A DNA stretch of 64,000 nucleotides, from NCBI RefSeq assembly GCF_000328565.1, contig NC_019966.1, forward strand, positions 5,890,001 to 5,954,000, written 5' to 3'. Positions 35,733-47,310 of this stretch are shown here, piece after piece. Both the position numbers and the translations under genes were made by a program. The notes beneath the pieces were generated by a model that did no database searches, was not told where the DNA came from, and was given only the letters and a program-made list of their open reading frames with translations. The number at the start of each line of letters is the position of its first letter. The first letter of the stretch is position 1. Source of the stretch: Mycobacterium sp. JS623. Lineage in GTDB: Bacteria > Actinomycetota > Actinomycetes > Mycobacteriales > Mycobacteriaceae.

Positions 35733-36941
35733 TCAGTTCCGCAGGGCTTGCCCGACCGTGGCCACCATCGCGTCGACTGCGAACTTGGGCTTCACGTTCA
35801 CTGCCAACGCCTCGCGGCACTCCAGCACCGCCTCGATGCAGCGCAGCAGGTTATCCGGCGATGCGTGCGCGGCCATCGCCGCGATCCGATCTGTCATATC
35901 CGGATGGTTCGCCTTGATGTCGCCCGCCTCGGTTGACACGAGCAGCGCGTCACGGAAATAGGTCGCCAGGTCGATGAGCGCCCTGTCCAACGCGTCACGT
36001 GATGCGCGCGTCTGTCGCGACTTCTGGCGTCGCTCAAGGTCTTTGAGGGCGCCCGTCGCGCCGCGCAACGTCCCGGCCGTGCCCTTGCCGCTGCCACCCG
36101 CCCCCAGCGCCGTCCGCAACTCCTCGGTTTCGGCCTCGTTGCGGTCTTCGGTCAGCGCTCGTGCCTCGGCCTCGGCCGTTGCCACCAATTCCTCGGCCGC
36201 GGCGAAGGCCCGCGACGGCGTGGCCGCATCGCGCGCGAGGCCAAGTGCGCGCCGCCGTCGTTCCCGCGCCTGCTCGTCGGTGGCCAGCCGGCGCGCCCGA
36301 CCGACGTGTCCGCCGCTGACCGACGCCGCCCAGGTGGCCTCGTCCTCCGGCAGTCCGTCGGTCTCGATCAGCACCCTGGCGATCGCTTCCACCGGCGGCG
36401 TGACCAGTGCCACGTGCCGGCACCGCGACCGCAGCGTGATCGCGATGTCCTCGGGATCCACCGACGGTGCGCACAGCAGGAACACCGTCGAGGGCGGCGG
36501 CTCCTCGACGACCTTGAGCAGCGCGTTCGCCGCGCCTTCGGTGAGCCGGTCGGCGTCCTCGACGACCACGATCTGCCACCGCCCGGTGCCCGGCCGCCGC
36601 GACGCGATCTGGACGATGTTGCGCATCTCGTCGACGCCGATCGACAGCCCCTCCGGAATGATCCGCCGCACATCGGCGTGGGTGCCGGCCATCGTCGTGG
36701 TGCACGCCCGGCATTCCCCGCAGCCGGGGACGCCATCGGAGGTGCACTGCAGTGCAGCAGCGAAGCACAGCGCCGCAACCGAGCGGCCCGAGCCAGGCGG
36801 CCCGGTGATCAGCCACGCGTGTGTCATGGTCCCGGCCGTGAGCCCACTGTGAGCCGAATCACCCCGGGCGGCCTCTGCCGCGGCGACCAATTCCGCTTCC
36901 ACGGCGTCTTGCCCCACCAGACGCGAAAACACACCGGCCAT
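35733..36941 (-). CDS. holB: DNA polymerase III subunit delta'
   Basis: A 402-residue clamp-loader subunit. The AAA+ P-loop region is ITGPPGSGRSVAAL, with Arg in place of the usual Lys, as expected for the non-hydrolysing delta' subunit. A zinc module has cysteines in CTSDGVPGCGECRAC. VVVEDADRLTEGAANALLKVVEEPP is the Walker B and sensor region. ATG 36941 (MAGVFSRLVGQ) is 81 bp from the divergent cyclase; a longer frame would overlap that gene. Confidence 0.92.
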   Translation of the reverse strand: MAGVFSRLVGQDAVEAELVAAAEAARGDSAHSGLTAGTMTHAWLITGPPGSGRSVAALCFAAALQCTSDGVPGCGECRACTTTMAGTHADVRRIIPEGLSIGVDEMRNIVQIASRRPGTGRWQIVVVEDADRLTEGAANALLKVVEEPPPSTVFLLCAPSVDPEDIAITLRSRCRHVALVTPPVEAIARVLIETDGLPEDEATWAASVSGGHVGRARRLATDEQARERRRRALGLARDAATPSRAFAAAEELVATAEAEARALTEDRNEAETEELRTALGAGGSGKGTAGTLRGATGALKDLERRQKSRQTRASRDALDRALIDLATYFRDALLVSTEAGDIKANHPDMTDRIAAMAAHASPDNLLRCIEAVLECREALAVNVKPKFAVDAMVATVGQALRN

Positions 36942-37022
36942 CGAGATAACAGTAATGCTGCGAACCGACACGTCCGTCCCACAGCACCCTTTTCCGTCCG
37001 CCCTGCCCGATACGGTTGACCT

Positions 37023-38623
37023 GTGAGCACGGAGGCCATTCAGATCGGGCGAATCAGCGCATTCGTCCGATGGGCTGCGCGTACGCCGTGGCCGGTGTTC
37101 ACGCTGGGCATGCTGCAGAGCGACATCATCGGCGCACTTTTCGTGCTGGGCTTTTTGCGCTTCGGCCTGCCGCCCGAGGACCGCATCCAGCTGCAGGACC
37201 TGCCCGCCTTCAACCTGGCGGTCTTCCTCGGCTATCTCTTCTTGTCGTTCACTGTCGGCTCGTATCTGAGCCTGCGGCTGCTCATTCCGGTGATGCGCTG
37301 GCAACGCCGGGACACGCTGCTCGGCGACTCGGATCCGGCCACCACGGAACTCGCGCGTGCCCGCGCGCTGAAGATGCCCTTCTACCGGACGCTGATCAGC
37401 GTCGCGAATTGGTGCTTGGGGTCCGTCGTCTTCATCGTCGCCAGCTGGCCGGTCGCCAGTAAATCCGCGCCGGTGGTGGCGGTCGCTACGGGCCTGGGGG
37501 CCACCGCGACGGCGATCATCGGTTATCTCCAGTCCGAGCGAGTGCTACGGCCGGTGGCCGTGGCCGCGTTGCGGGGCGGCGTGCCCGAGAACTTCCGTGC
37601 GCCCGGTGTCATCCAGCGCCAGGTGCTGACGTGGGTGCTGTCCACCGCAGTGCCGGTGCTGGCCATCGTGCTCGCCCTGGTGGCAAGCAAATTCCAGATC
37701 CTGACCGCATCGGCGGACCGGCTCACCACGCCGATCCTGCTGCTGGCCATCGCCGCGTTGTTCATCGGGCTGTTCGGCACCGTGCTGGTCGCCATGTCGA
37801 TCGCCGACCCGCTGCGCCAATTGCGTTGGGCGCTCGGCGAAGTGCAGCGCGGCAATTACAACGCGCACATGCAGATCTACGACGCCAGCGAATTGGGGCT
37901 GCTGCAGGCCGGATTCAACGACATGGTGCGCGATCTCGCCGAGCGGCAACGGCTGCGCGACCTGTTCGGCCGCTATGTCGGTGAAGACGTGGCCCGTCGC
38001 GCCCTCGAGCGCGGCACCGAGCTCGGCGGCCAAGAACGCGATGCTGCAGTGCTTTTCGTCGACCTCGTCGGCTCGACACACCTGGCGTCGACACGCCCGG
38101 CGGCCGAAGTCGTCAGCCTGCTCAACGAGTTCTTCCGCGTCGTCGTCGACACGGTCAACCGCCACGGCGGGTTCGTCAACAAGTTCCAGGGTGACGCGGC
38201 GTTGTGCATCTTCGGCGCACCGATCGAACACCCCGATGCCTGTGGGGCGGCGCTGGCCGCATCGCGTGAGCTGCATGACGAACTGATCACCGTGCTTGGC
38301 GAGACGGAGTTCGGCATCGGTGTCTCGGCCGGGCGCGCCATCGCAGGCCACATCGGCGCGCAGGCCCGATTCGAGTACACCGTGATCGGCGACCCCGTCA
38401 ACGAGGCCGCCCGGCTGACCGAGCTCGCGAAGCTCGAGCCGGGGCACGTGCTCGCGTCGGCGATCGCGGTCAGCGGGGCGCTCGACGCCGAGGCGCTGTG
38501 CTGGGATGTCGGCGAGATCGTCGAACTGCGCGGCCGCACCGCGCCCACTCAGCTGGCCCGGCCGTTGAACCTGGTGTCGCCCAGCGAGGCCGCCGAAATC
38601 AACGACGTCTCAAGCGACGTGCG

Positions 38624-38627
<4 letters not shown>
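37023..38627 (+). CDS. membrane adenylate cyclase with HAMP domain (class III)
   Basis: A 534-residue protein. About six membrane helices fill residues 20-270, followed by a HAMP domain (IADPLRQLRWALGEVQRGNYNAHM) and a class III cyclase domain. The catalytic set is visible: metal Asp in LFVDLVGST, Lys387 in NKFQGD, Asp457 in VIGDPVNEAAR, Asn460 and Arg464. This is the ATP-specific pattern, so it should make cAMP. The start is GTG 37023. It corresponds to M. tuberculosis Rv3645 by position. The stop shares CTAG 38624-38627 with topA. cAMP made here could feed Crp encoded at 61.7 kb. Confidence 0.92.
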
Positions 38628-41419
<2,792 letters not shown>

Positions 41420-41443
41420 CTCTGCCTACGCTCCACTTCTTCT

Positions 41444-41499
41444 GTTGCCAGGGGGCCAAGATATATAACGCCTCGGACGAATCGGACCCCCCTGGCAAC
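41444..41499. promoter_or_regulatory. 12-bp inverted repeat flanking a TATATA element upstream of topA
   Basis: GTTGCCAGGGGG (41444-41455) and CCCCCTGGCAAC (41488-41499) are perfect inverted repeats separated by 32 bp that include ATATATAACG, an unusual AT-rich island. The CCAGGGGG core recurs nearby at about 41538 (as CCCCCTGG) and 41591. It lies just before the topA start, so it may be an operator or supercoil-sensitive promoter element. Confidence 0.5.
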
Positions 41500-41555
41500 T
41501 GACAATTTCGCACCCCGCGCCAGCCGACGCAAACTGACCCCCCTGGTGCGGCCCC

Positions 41556-42134
41556 TCAAATACGAGGCCACTGCTCAAACGCCTCGACGCTGCCAGGGGG
41601 TTCCCCCACGTTCTCTACCAGGCGCGATAGCCGTCGCCGGCCGCTGATCCGAAGCGCCGGGTGCGACCCTCTTGTGCCAATCAAGGTTGGGGCGATTCCG
41701 ACCCGCATCATCGCCGACGCGAGTGCCGCGTGCGTGTCCGGGGCGTGTGGATCCAGGCCCAGCAAGTACCGGTCTGCTTCAGGGGTGCCCGAGGCCAGCG
41801 TCCAGGCCCGTAATTCGCGCGGTCCTGGCAGCCACTGCGAGGGCACTGTCTTGACGGCGCCAAGCGTCCAATCGCGGGCAATGGCCAGCAGCCGCGGGTC
41901 GGCCTCGGTGCGCACCAACGGCGTGTTCTCATCGGTGCGCGCGATCTCCGCGTGCAGGCCGGCGTCGTCGATCATCTCCGCGAGGCCCTCGGCGCGCCAG
42001 AGCTGGTCCACGACGACGGACAGCCGAGCTCCGCTGCCGACGAGGACCACCTGGCCCGGCGCGGCGAGAATCCCCGTCAGATCGGCGACCGCGGGCGGGA
42101 CCGACTCTGCCGAGAAGAACGACAGCTGGCTCAC
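41556..42134 (-). CDS. conserved actinobacterial protein (Rv3647c-like)
   Basis: A 192-residue soluble protein starting VSQLSFFSAESVPPAVADLTG. A Rossmann-like opening (GQVVLVGSGARLSVVV) and the end LRISGRRRLSRLVENVGEPP are conserved among mycobacteria. No known domain is recognised. GTG 42134 is chosen over GTG 42164 because the family start is at QLSFFSAES; neither has a clear ribosome site. It lies between cspA and topA on the same strand. Confidence 0.8.
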   Translation of the reverse strand: MSQLSFFSAESVPPAVADLTGILAAPGQVVLVGSGARLSVVVDQLWRAEGLAEMIDDAGLHAEIARTDENTPLVRTEADPRLLAIARDWTLGAVKTVPSQWLPGPRELRAWTLASGTPEADRYLLGLDPHAPDTHAALASAMMRVGIAPTLIGTRGSHPALRISGRRRLSRLVENVGEPPGSVEAFEQWPRI

Positions 42135-42211
42135 GTGATCGACAGTAGGCCAGGGGTGCGGCACAGACGTGTCGCCGGGCCGCTCGAGACCTCAAGCGGC
42201 GCCCCAAATCG

Positions 42212-42249
42212 AAAACACCCCGCGCCGTCCGGAAAAGGATGACGCGGGG
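42212..42249 (-). terminator. intrinsic terminator after cspA
   Basis: On the minus strand CCCCGCG (42249-42243) pairs with CGCGGGG (42224-42218), an 18-nt loop between them, followed by TGTTTTCG. It starts 20 nt after the cspA stop. Confidence 0.65.
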
Positions 42250-42269
42250 AGTTATTCAGTTTCGCTTGC

Positions 42270-42473
42270 TCAGACGGCCCGAACACCCGTGGCTTGCGGC
42301 CCCTTGGGGCTTTGGCCAACCTCGAACTCAACCTTCTGGTTCTCCTCCAGGGTGCGGAATCCGCTGCCCTGAATCTCCGTGTAGTGAACGAACACGTCCG
42401 CAGAGCCGTCCTCCGGGGCGATAAAGCCGAAGCCCTTCTCCGCGTTGAACCATTTCACAGTTCCCTGTGGCAT
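42270..42473 (-). CDS. cspA: cold-shock domain protein
   Basis: A 67-residue RNA/DNA chaperone. RNP1 is KGFGFIAP and RNP2 is VFVHY; the start [16 protein letters not shown] and end [15 protein letters not shown] are typical of mycobacterial CspA. ATG 42473 is preceded by a purine-rich AAGGAA stretch. Its leader lies in the 277-bp spacer shared with the divergent helicase gene, long enough for a structured cold-responsive 5' UTR. Confidence 0.96.
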   Translation of the reverse strand: MPQGTVKWFNAEKGFGFIAPEDGSADVFVHYTEIQGSGFRTLEENQKVEFEVGQSPKGPQATGVRAV

Positions 42474-42750
42474 TTCCTTGATCTTTCCTTTTCTTTTTTC
42501 CGGGTGCGGTCCACCGTGTTTCGGTACACCGGGCCCGTTCCGACCGCTGACCTTCGCGGAGTAATCGGAACTTGACCCGACCTACATTCCTCGCAGGAAC
42601 CGCGATCGCAACGTCGATCCTGCGAGTGCGAGTACACGAACACAGAAGCTGCGACCGCGCTTAGTCAATCATGCTCGGCGCTGGTGCGACAGTCTCCGCG
42701 GAGTCAAGTGGGGAACAATTCACTTACATAGGGGCTTCAGGAGGCAGGCA
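42474..42750. other. divergent spacer cspA / helicase
   Basis: A 277-bp spacer with no coding sequence. The cspA side holds a long T-rich (plus strand) tract at 42480-42500, i.e. a purine-rich leader before the cspA start. The helicase side ends in GGAGG at 42740-42744. No convincing -35/-10 pairs were found. Confidence 0.5.
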
Positions 42751-45081
42751 GTGTCAAATTCGGGGACGGATTTCGGCCGCACACTGCTTTCCTGTGCGAT
42801 TGCAGGCACGGATCCCGACGAGCAGCCCGTGCGGCACGTCGCAGACCTGCCCGCACGTCAGGGCAGGCCCCAACCGTGGCCGCAATGGGCGGACCCAGAT
42901 GTGGTGCGGGCGTTCGTTGATCGCGGTATTGAGGCGCCGTGGTCGCATCAACTCGCCGCGGCCAATCTCGCGCGCGACGGACGCCACGTCGTGCTGAGCA
43001 CGGGAACCGCATCGGGAAAATCGTTGGCCTACCAATTGCCGATATTGACGGCACTGAAAGCGGATCCGCGCGCGCGGGCGCTTTATCTGTCTCCGACCAA
43101 AGCGCTCGGCCACGACCAATTGCGATCCGCAGTAGCGCTCACCGAAGCCGTGCCGGGGTTGGCCAGTGTGGCGCCGAGTTCGTATGACGGCGACAGTCCG
43201 AGCGAGGTGCGACGCTTCGCACGCGAGCGGTCTCGCTGGATCTTTTCCAATCCGGACATGATCCATCTGTCGCTTCTGCGCAACCACGCCAGGTGGGCGG
43301 TGTTTCTGCGTAACCTGCAGTTCATCGTCATCGACGAATGTCATTACTACCGAGGCATTTTCGGCTCGAACGTGGCGATGGTGCTGCGCCGTCTACTGCG
43401 GCTGTGTACGCGTTACTCCGCAGCGCCCACCGTGATCTTCGCGAGCGCCACCACTGCACAGCCCGCGGCCACCGCGTCCGAACTGATCGGCCAGACCGTC
43501 GAAGAGGTCACCGACGACGGCTCTCCGCACGGCGCGCGAACGGTCGCGCTGTGGGAGCCGGCACTACGTGACGACATCCTCGGTGAAAACGGCGCTCCGG
43601 TAAGGCGTTCGGCCGGCGCCGAGGCCGCGCGGGTGATGGCCGATCTGATCGCCGAGGGCGCGCGGACACTGACATTCGTGCGGTCACGCCGCGGCGCGGA
43701 GTTGACGGCGTTGGGTGCGCGCGCCCGACTCGAGGACACCGCACCGGACCTCGCCGAACGGGTGGCGTCCTACCGTGCCGGCTATCTCGCAGAGGACCGC
43801 CGCGCGCTGGAACGTGCTCTGGCCGAAGGTGAATTGCGCGGCATGGCCACCACCAACGCGCTCGAATTGGGTGTCGACATTGCAGGCCTCGACGCGGTGG
43901 TGTTGGCGGGTTTCCCTGGCACAGTCACGTCGTTCTGGCAGCAAGCCGGCCGCTCTGGCCGTCGCGGGCAGAGCGCATTGATCGTGCTGATCGCTCGCGA
44001 CGACCCGTTGGACACCTACCTCGTCCACCACCCCGCAGCACTGTTGGACAAGCCGATCGAGCGGGTGGTGATCGACCCGGCAAACCCGTATGTGCTTGGC
44101 CCACAACTGCTTTGCGCGGCGACGGAGCTTCCGCTGACCGACGCAGAGGTTCGAATGTGGAACGCCGAAGCGGTGGCGGAAGCGCTCGTCGACGACGGCC
44201 TGCTGCGCCGACGGCCAAGCGGCTACTTCCCCACTCCTGGCGTCGATCCGCATCCCGCGGTGGACATTCGCGGCTCCTCTGGCGGGCAGATCGCCATCCT
44301 GGAGGCCGACACCGGCCGATTGCTCGGCAGCGCCGGTGCAGGCCAGGCGCCGGCGTCGGTGCACCCCGGTGCGGTGTATTTGCATCAGGGCGACAGTTAT
44401 GTGGTCGACTCGCTGGACTTCGAGGACGGCGTCGCTTTCGTGCACGCGGAGGATCCGGGTTACACGACGTTCGCCCGCGAGCTGACTGACACCGTGGTCA
44501 CAGGCGACGGGGAGCGAAATTCGTACGGCGCGGTGACTGTTGGCGTGGTACCGGTGTCGGTCACCAATACGGTGACCGGCTACTTGCGGCGCCGGCTCAA
44601 CGGCGAGGTGATCGACTTCGTCGAGCTCGATATGCCGACCCGCACGCTGGACACCATGGCGGTGATGTGCACGATCACCCCGGAGGCATTGCAGCGCAAT
44701 GGAATCGATTTGCTCCGTGTGCCGGGGGCATTGCATGCCGCAGAGCATGCGGCGATCGGTCTGCTGCCATTGGTCGCCAGCTGCGATCGCGGCGACATCG
44801 GCGGCATGTCGACGGCGATCGGCCCGGTCGGGGGCCTGCCGACGATTTTCGTCTATGACGGCTATCCCGGCGGCGCCGGCTTCGCCGACCGCGGCTTCCG
44901 CAAAATCGCCACCTGGTGGGCGGCGACGGCAGCGGCGATCGAGGCGTGTGAATGCCCACTCGGCTGTCCGTCCTGCGTTCAGTCGCCGAAGTGTGGCAGC
45001 GGCAACGATCCGCTCGACAAGGACGGTGCAGTACGAGTGCTGCGGCTAGTGCTCGATGCACTGGATGGAAGGCGCGATTAG
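42751..45081 (+). CDS. SF2 DEAD/DEAH-box helicase with C-terminal tetracysteine (MrfA/SftH/YprA type)
   Basis: A 776-residue DNA helicase. Motif I is STGTASGKSLAYQLP, motif II is VIDECHYYRG (DECH), motif III FASATT, motif VI QQAGRSGRRGQ. The C-terminal DUF1998 region has the metal-binding cysteines in CECPLGCPSCVQSPKCG. This layout is that of Bacillus MrfA (mitomycin repair) and the mycobacterial 3'-5' translocase SftH. Such enzymes act in DNA repair. GTG 42751 has GGAGG 6 nt upstream. Gene order matches M. tuberculosis Rv3649. Confidence 0.92.
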   Translation: MSNSGTDFGRTLLSCAIAGTDPDEQPVRHVADLPARQGRPQPWPQWADPDVVRAFVDRGIEAPWSHQLAAANLARDGRHVVLSTGTASGKSLAYQLPILTALKADPRARALYLSPTKALGHDQLRSAVALTEAVPGLASVAPSSYDGDSPSEVRRFARERSRWIFSNPDMIHLSLLRNHARWAVFLRNLQFIVIDECHYYRGIFGSNVAMVLRRLLRLCTRYSAAPTVIFASATTAQPAATASELIGQTVEEVTDDGSPHGARTVALWEPALRDDILGENGAPVRRSAGAEAARVMADLIAEGARTLTFVRSRRGAELTALGARARLEDTAPDLAERVASYRAGYLAEDRRALERALAEGELRGMATTNALELGVDIAGLDAVVLAGFPGTVTSFWQQAGRSGRRGQSALIVLIARDDPLDTYLVHHPAALLDKPIERVVIDPANPYVLGPQLLCAATELPLTDAEVRMWNAEAVAEALVDDGLLRRRPSGYFPTPGVDPHPAVDIRGSSGGQIAILEADTGRLLGSAGAGQAPASVHPGAVYLHQGDSYVVDSLDFEDGVAFVHAEDPGYTTFARELTDTVVTGDGERNSYGAVTVGVVPVSVTNTVTGYLRRRLNGEVIDFVELDMPTRTLDTMAVMCTITPEALQRNGIDLLRVPGALHAAEHAAIGLLPLVASCDRGDIGGMSTAIGPVGGLPTIFVYDGYPGGAGFADRGFRKIATWWAATAAAIEACECPLGCPSCVQSPKCGSGNDPLDKDGAVRVLRLVLDALDGRRD

Positions 45082-45087
45082 CCGACT

Positions 45088-45122
45088 GTGGGGGCGACCC
45101 ACCCCTCGACGGTCGCCCCCAC
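45088..45122 (+). terminator. strong hairpin after the helicase gene
   Basis: GTGGGGGCGACC (45088-45099) and GGTCGCCCCCAC (45111-45122) form a perfect 12-bp stem with an 11-nt loop, 6 nt after the stop. There is no U-tract, so it may act as a non-canonical or Rho-assisted terminator. Confidence 0.6.
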
Positions 45123-45371
45123 ACATCCGTGGCGAGTGTACTGAAGCACACAGCGAACACACAGACAGTTGCGGCCGAACGGTCGGACAACGCGATCCGT
45201 TCCCAATCCCAGAAGATGGGCGCACACGGAAAATACCTCGTCGGAGGGGCTGTGGCAACTTAGGAATGCTTTACCGAATCCTCTCTGAGACGTTCTAGCA
45301 GCAGAGATCTGCGGAATTCGTAGAGGGCCTCAGCTGACGGGCGGCTGTTAGCCCGACGGTAAAATGCCGCC
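45123..45371. other. non-coding spacer before the Rv3651-like gene
   Basis: No supported gene. M. tuberculosis carries PE33 (Rv3650) near this point; no PE-type coding sequence is visible here. The region holds ACCGAATCCTCTCTGAGACG and AT-richer stretches that may contain the promoter of the next gene. Confidence 0.5.
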
Positions 45372-46415
45372 ATGACCCACGACTGGCTGCTCGTGGAAAC
45401 ACTGGGCAGCGAGCCCGCCGTGGTCGCACAAGGTCCTCGAACCAAGAATCTCGTTCCAATCAGCGCGTTCTTGAGGCGAAACCCACACCTGATGGCAATC
45501 CAGAGTGCTATCGGCGAGACAGTGCGCGCCGGTGTCGGCCTGAGCAGCATCACCCCGAAGAACGACCGCGTAATCCGTACTGAAATTGTCAAGATGTCCG
45601 ACGGGTTGATACACGGTGTACATCTGTGGATCGGTCCGCCGGATCTCGAACCGCCCGATCGGCCCATCCCCGGACCGTTGCTCTGGGACCTGACGAGCGG
45701 CACTGCGACCGACACCCCGGAGTCGCTGTGGAACAGCGGGTGGGACCCGGACAAAGCGCCAACCCACGGCAGGGCGTTCGCCGACGATCTGCCGCGTCGG
45801 GACCTCAATCCAAGTGAAGCCAAAGTGCTGTCCATGGCGATCAAACCCGAAGTGGGTACGGTGTTTTCCAGCACTTGGGACGTCACGGATTATAAGGGCG
45901 AACCGATCACCATCGGCTTCGTGTCCCGGGTGCGCCAGGAGAGTCAGGACGACGGCAGCGAAGGGCTGATCTGCCGCGCGATGAATTGGCGCAGCGTGCG
46001 CGAGGAACCGGCCGCCCCGCGTGATTATCTGGCGCAGCGCATCCTCGACAGTCTTTCGCAACCCGGCGTGTACCGATGCATGGTCGATCTGAACAACTGG
46101 ACGCTGTTGAAGTGGCTGGACGACCCCGTACCGTTCTTCGACTGGCGTGCCAGTATGACCGGGGACCACGCGGTGCATCCTGCCGATCGTCGCCAGATGG
46201 CAAAGATGGCAAGCGAATTCGTGCCAACGGGCTCGGCGTCGGGCGTGCTGCGGATGGTGGCCAACGGCGGCGGATGGACGCCGGTTCACGTGACGGTCAA
46301 CCGGGTGCAACTCGAAGAGGACATCTACGCGGGGTTGGCGACGCTGCGGGTCCCGTCCGAGGCGGAGATCACCGCGGCCGGGCTAGACGACATCGACGAG
46401 GCGGCCAGGCGCTAG
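45372..46415 (+). CDS. PAS/GAF-like conserved mycobacterial protein (Rv3651-like)
   Basis: A 347-residue soluble protein starting MTHDWLLVETLGSEPAVVAQG. The central part (KPEVGTVFSSTWDVTDYKGEP) and C-terminal part (FFDWRASMTGDHAVHPADRRQ, then a strand-rich end) look like tandem PAS/GAF-type sensory folds. It corresponds to M. tuberculosis Rv3651, which I recall as a PAS/GAF-fold protein linked to envelope properties. No output domain is visible. Its stop shares CTAG 46412-46415 with the convergent Tad-cluster gene. Confidence 0.8.
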   Translation: MTHDWLLVETLGSEPAVVAQGPRTKNLVPISAFLRRNPHLMAIQSAIGETVRAGVGLSSITPKNDRVIRTEIVKMSDGLIHGVHLWIGPPDLEPPDRPIPGPLLWDLTSGTATDTPESLWNSGWDPDKAPTHGRAFADDLPRRDLNPSEAKVLSMAIKPEVGTVFSSTWDVTDYKGEPITIGFVSRVRQESQDDGSEGLICRAMNWRSVREEPAAPRDYLAQRILDSLSQPGVYRCMVDLNNWTLLKWLDDPVPFFDWRASMTGDHAVHPADRRQMAKMASEFVPTGSASGVLRMVANGGGWTPVHVTVNRVQLEEDIYAGLATLRVPSEAEITAAGLDDIDEAARR

Positions 46416-46780
46416 CCGGCCTCGACCGGTCCCGCTCTGGCGGTGGCGCGGGCCGGACCGACACCGAACCTCCCGAGCGCGACAGAGACGTCGACGGTGA
46501 CGATCACATCGAGATCCTCGACGGCGCACTGGGTGACGGTCGTGTCCATGGCGCGGGCCAACGACGCTGCACGCGCACACGCCGCTGTGCTGCCGTCGGC
46601 GAGATGCCCCGCGGCGGCCAGTGCGGACAGATCGGCGGTGGCCTGTGCCCGATGCCGCGCGATCACCGCGGACCCCACATAAACGCCGGCGACGGTGAGC
46701 GCCAACAACACCGCCATCATCGCGACGGCCACCAGCGTGGCCGAGCCCCGCTCAGCTCGGACCAGGCTCGGCCGCGGCAA
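46412..46780 (-). CDS. TadE/TadG-like pseudopilin-type protein (Rv3654c-like)
   Basis: About 122 residues. After a short N-terminus the motif AERGSATLVAVAMMAVLLALTV forms a hydrophobic pilin-like helix (roughly residues 10-32), followed by ARHRAQATADLSALAAA, a conserved stretch of Rv3654c proteins. It belongs to the Tad/Flp cluster. The start is uncertain: TTG 46780 has GGAGG only 3 nt away, and no ATG or GTG exists close by; a much shorter GTG start inside the helix is the alternative. Confidence 0.72.
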   Translation of the reverse strand: MPRPSLVRAERGSATLVAVAMMAVLLALTVAGVYVGSAVIARHRAQATADLSALAAAGHLADGSTAACARAASLARAMDTTVTQCAVEDLDVIVTVDVSVALGRFGVGPARATARAGPVEAG

Positions 46781-47074
46781 CGGCCTCCGCTGCGATGGTG
46801 ACGCCCGGCAACAGCGGCGATCGCGCCGTGACGTTGGCGACCACCAACTCCCCGTCGCGCCGCAGCTGAACGGCCGCCCCGTCGGGCGCAATGCGTTGTG
46901 CGGCAACGGCAGCCGAACCATCGCCGCGCGCGGCGAGGCGGGCGGCCTCACGTGCGGCATCGACGCAACGCACCTGCATCGACACCGCGGTGAGCCCCGC
47001 CACGCACAGCATGAGAACGACGACCAGGGCAGCGATCGCGAACGCCGCCTCAACGGTGACGCCCCCAGCCTCAT
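46752..47074 (-). CDS. TadE-family pilus assembly protein (start unresolved, possible frameshift)
   Basis: The coding frame is clear from GGVTVEAAFAIAALVVVLMLC, a TadE pilin-like segment, through VRCVDAAREAARLAARGDG to the stop at 46752. No ATG, GTG or TTG exists in this frame before the helix. The ATG at 47074 (7 nt after the pilin stop) is in the +1 frame; adding one G to the five-G run (plus-strand C 47062-47066) would give MRLGGVTVEAAF. So either a homopolymer error, a real frameshift mutation or an unusual start. The coordinates given run from that ATG. Confidence 0.7.
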
Positions 47075-47077
47075 CGG

Positions 47078-47284
47078 CTAGACGTTGGTGTTCAACGCCC
47101 GGGTGATGATGTTGGTCAACGCGCTGACAATGGAGTCGCCGGTGATGACCGTGTAAAGAATCGCCCCGAACGCCGCTGCAGCGATAGTGCCGATCGCGTA
47201 CTCGACCGTCGACATACCGTCGTCGTCGGTGACCAACAAGGTCAGCCGCGCCCATATCATTCGAATCTTGTTGTCTACCATCAT
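47078..47284 (-). CDS. Flp-type pilin (DUF4244)
   Basis: A 68-residue pilin precursor. A leader of about 24 residues ends in DDDGMS; the hydrophobic helix TVEYAIGTIAAAAFGAILYTV follows with the Glu that type IV pilins need after the cleavage site. The processing site would be at the Gly-Met junction. AGGAGA 4-5 nt before ATG 47284 is the ribosome site. No prepilin peptidase is seen in this window. Confidence 0.88.
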   Translation of the reverse strand: MMVDNKIRMIWARLTLLVTDDDGMSTVEYAIGTIAAAAFGAILYTVITGDSIVSALTNIITRALNTNV

Positions 47285-47310
47285 GTTTTCTCCTCATTTC
47301 TCGTCGGCCG

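Noticed and set aside
45082..45371. PE-family gene (PE33) expected from M. tuberculosis order
   Set aside because: No frame in this stretch starts with the PE signature; only a hairpin and non-coding DNA are seen.
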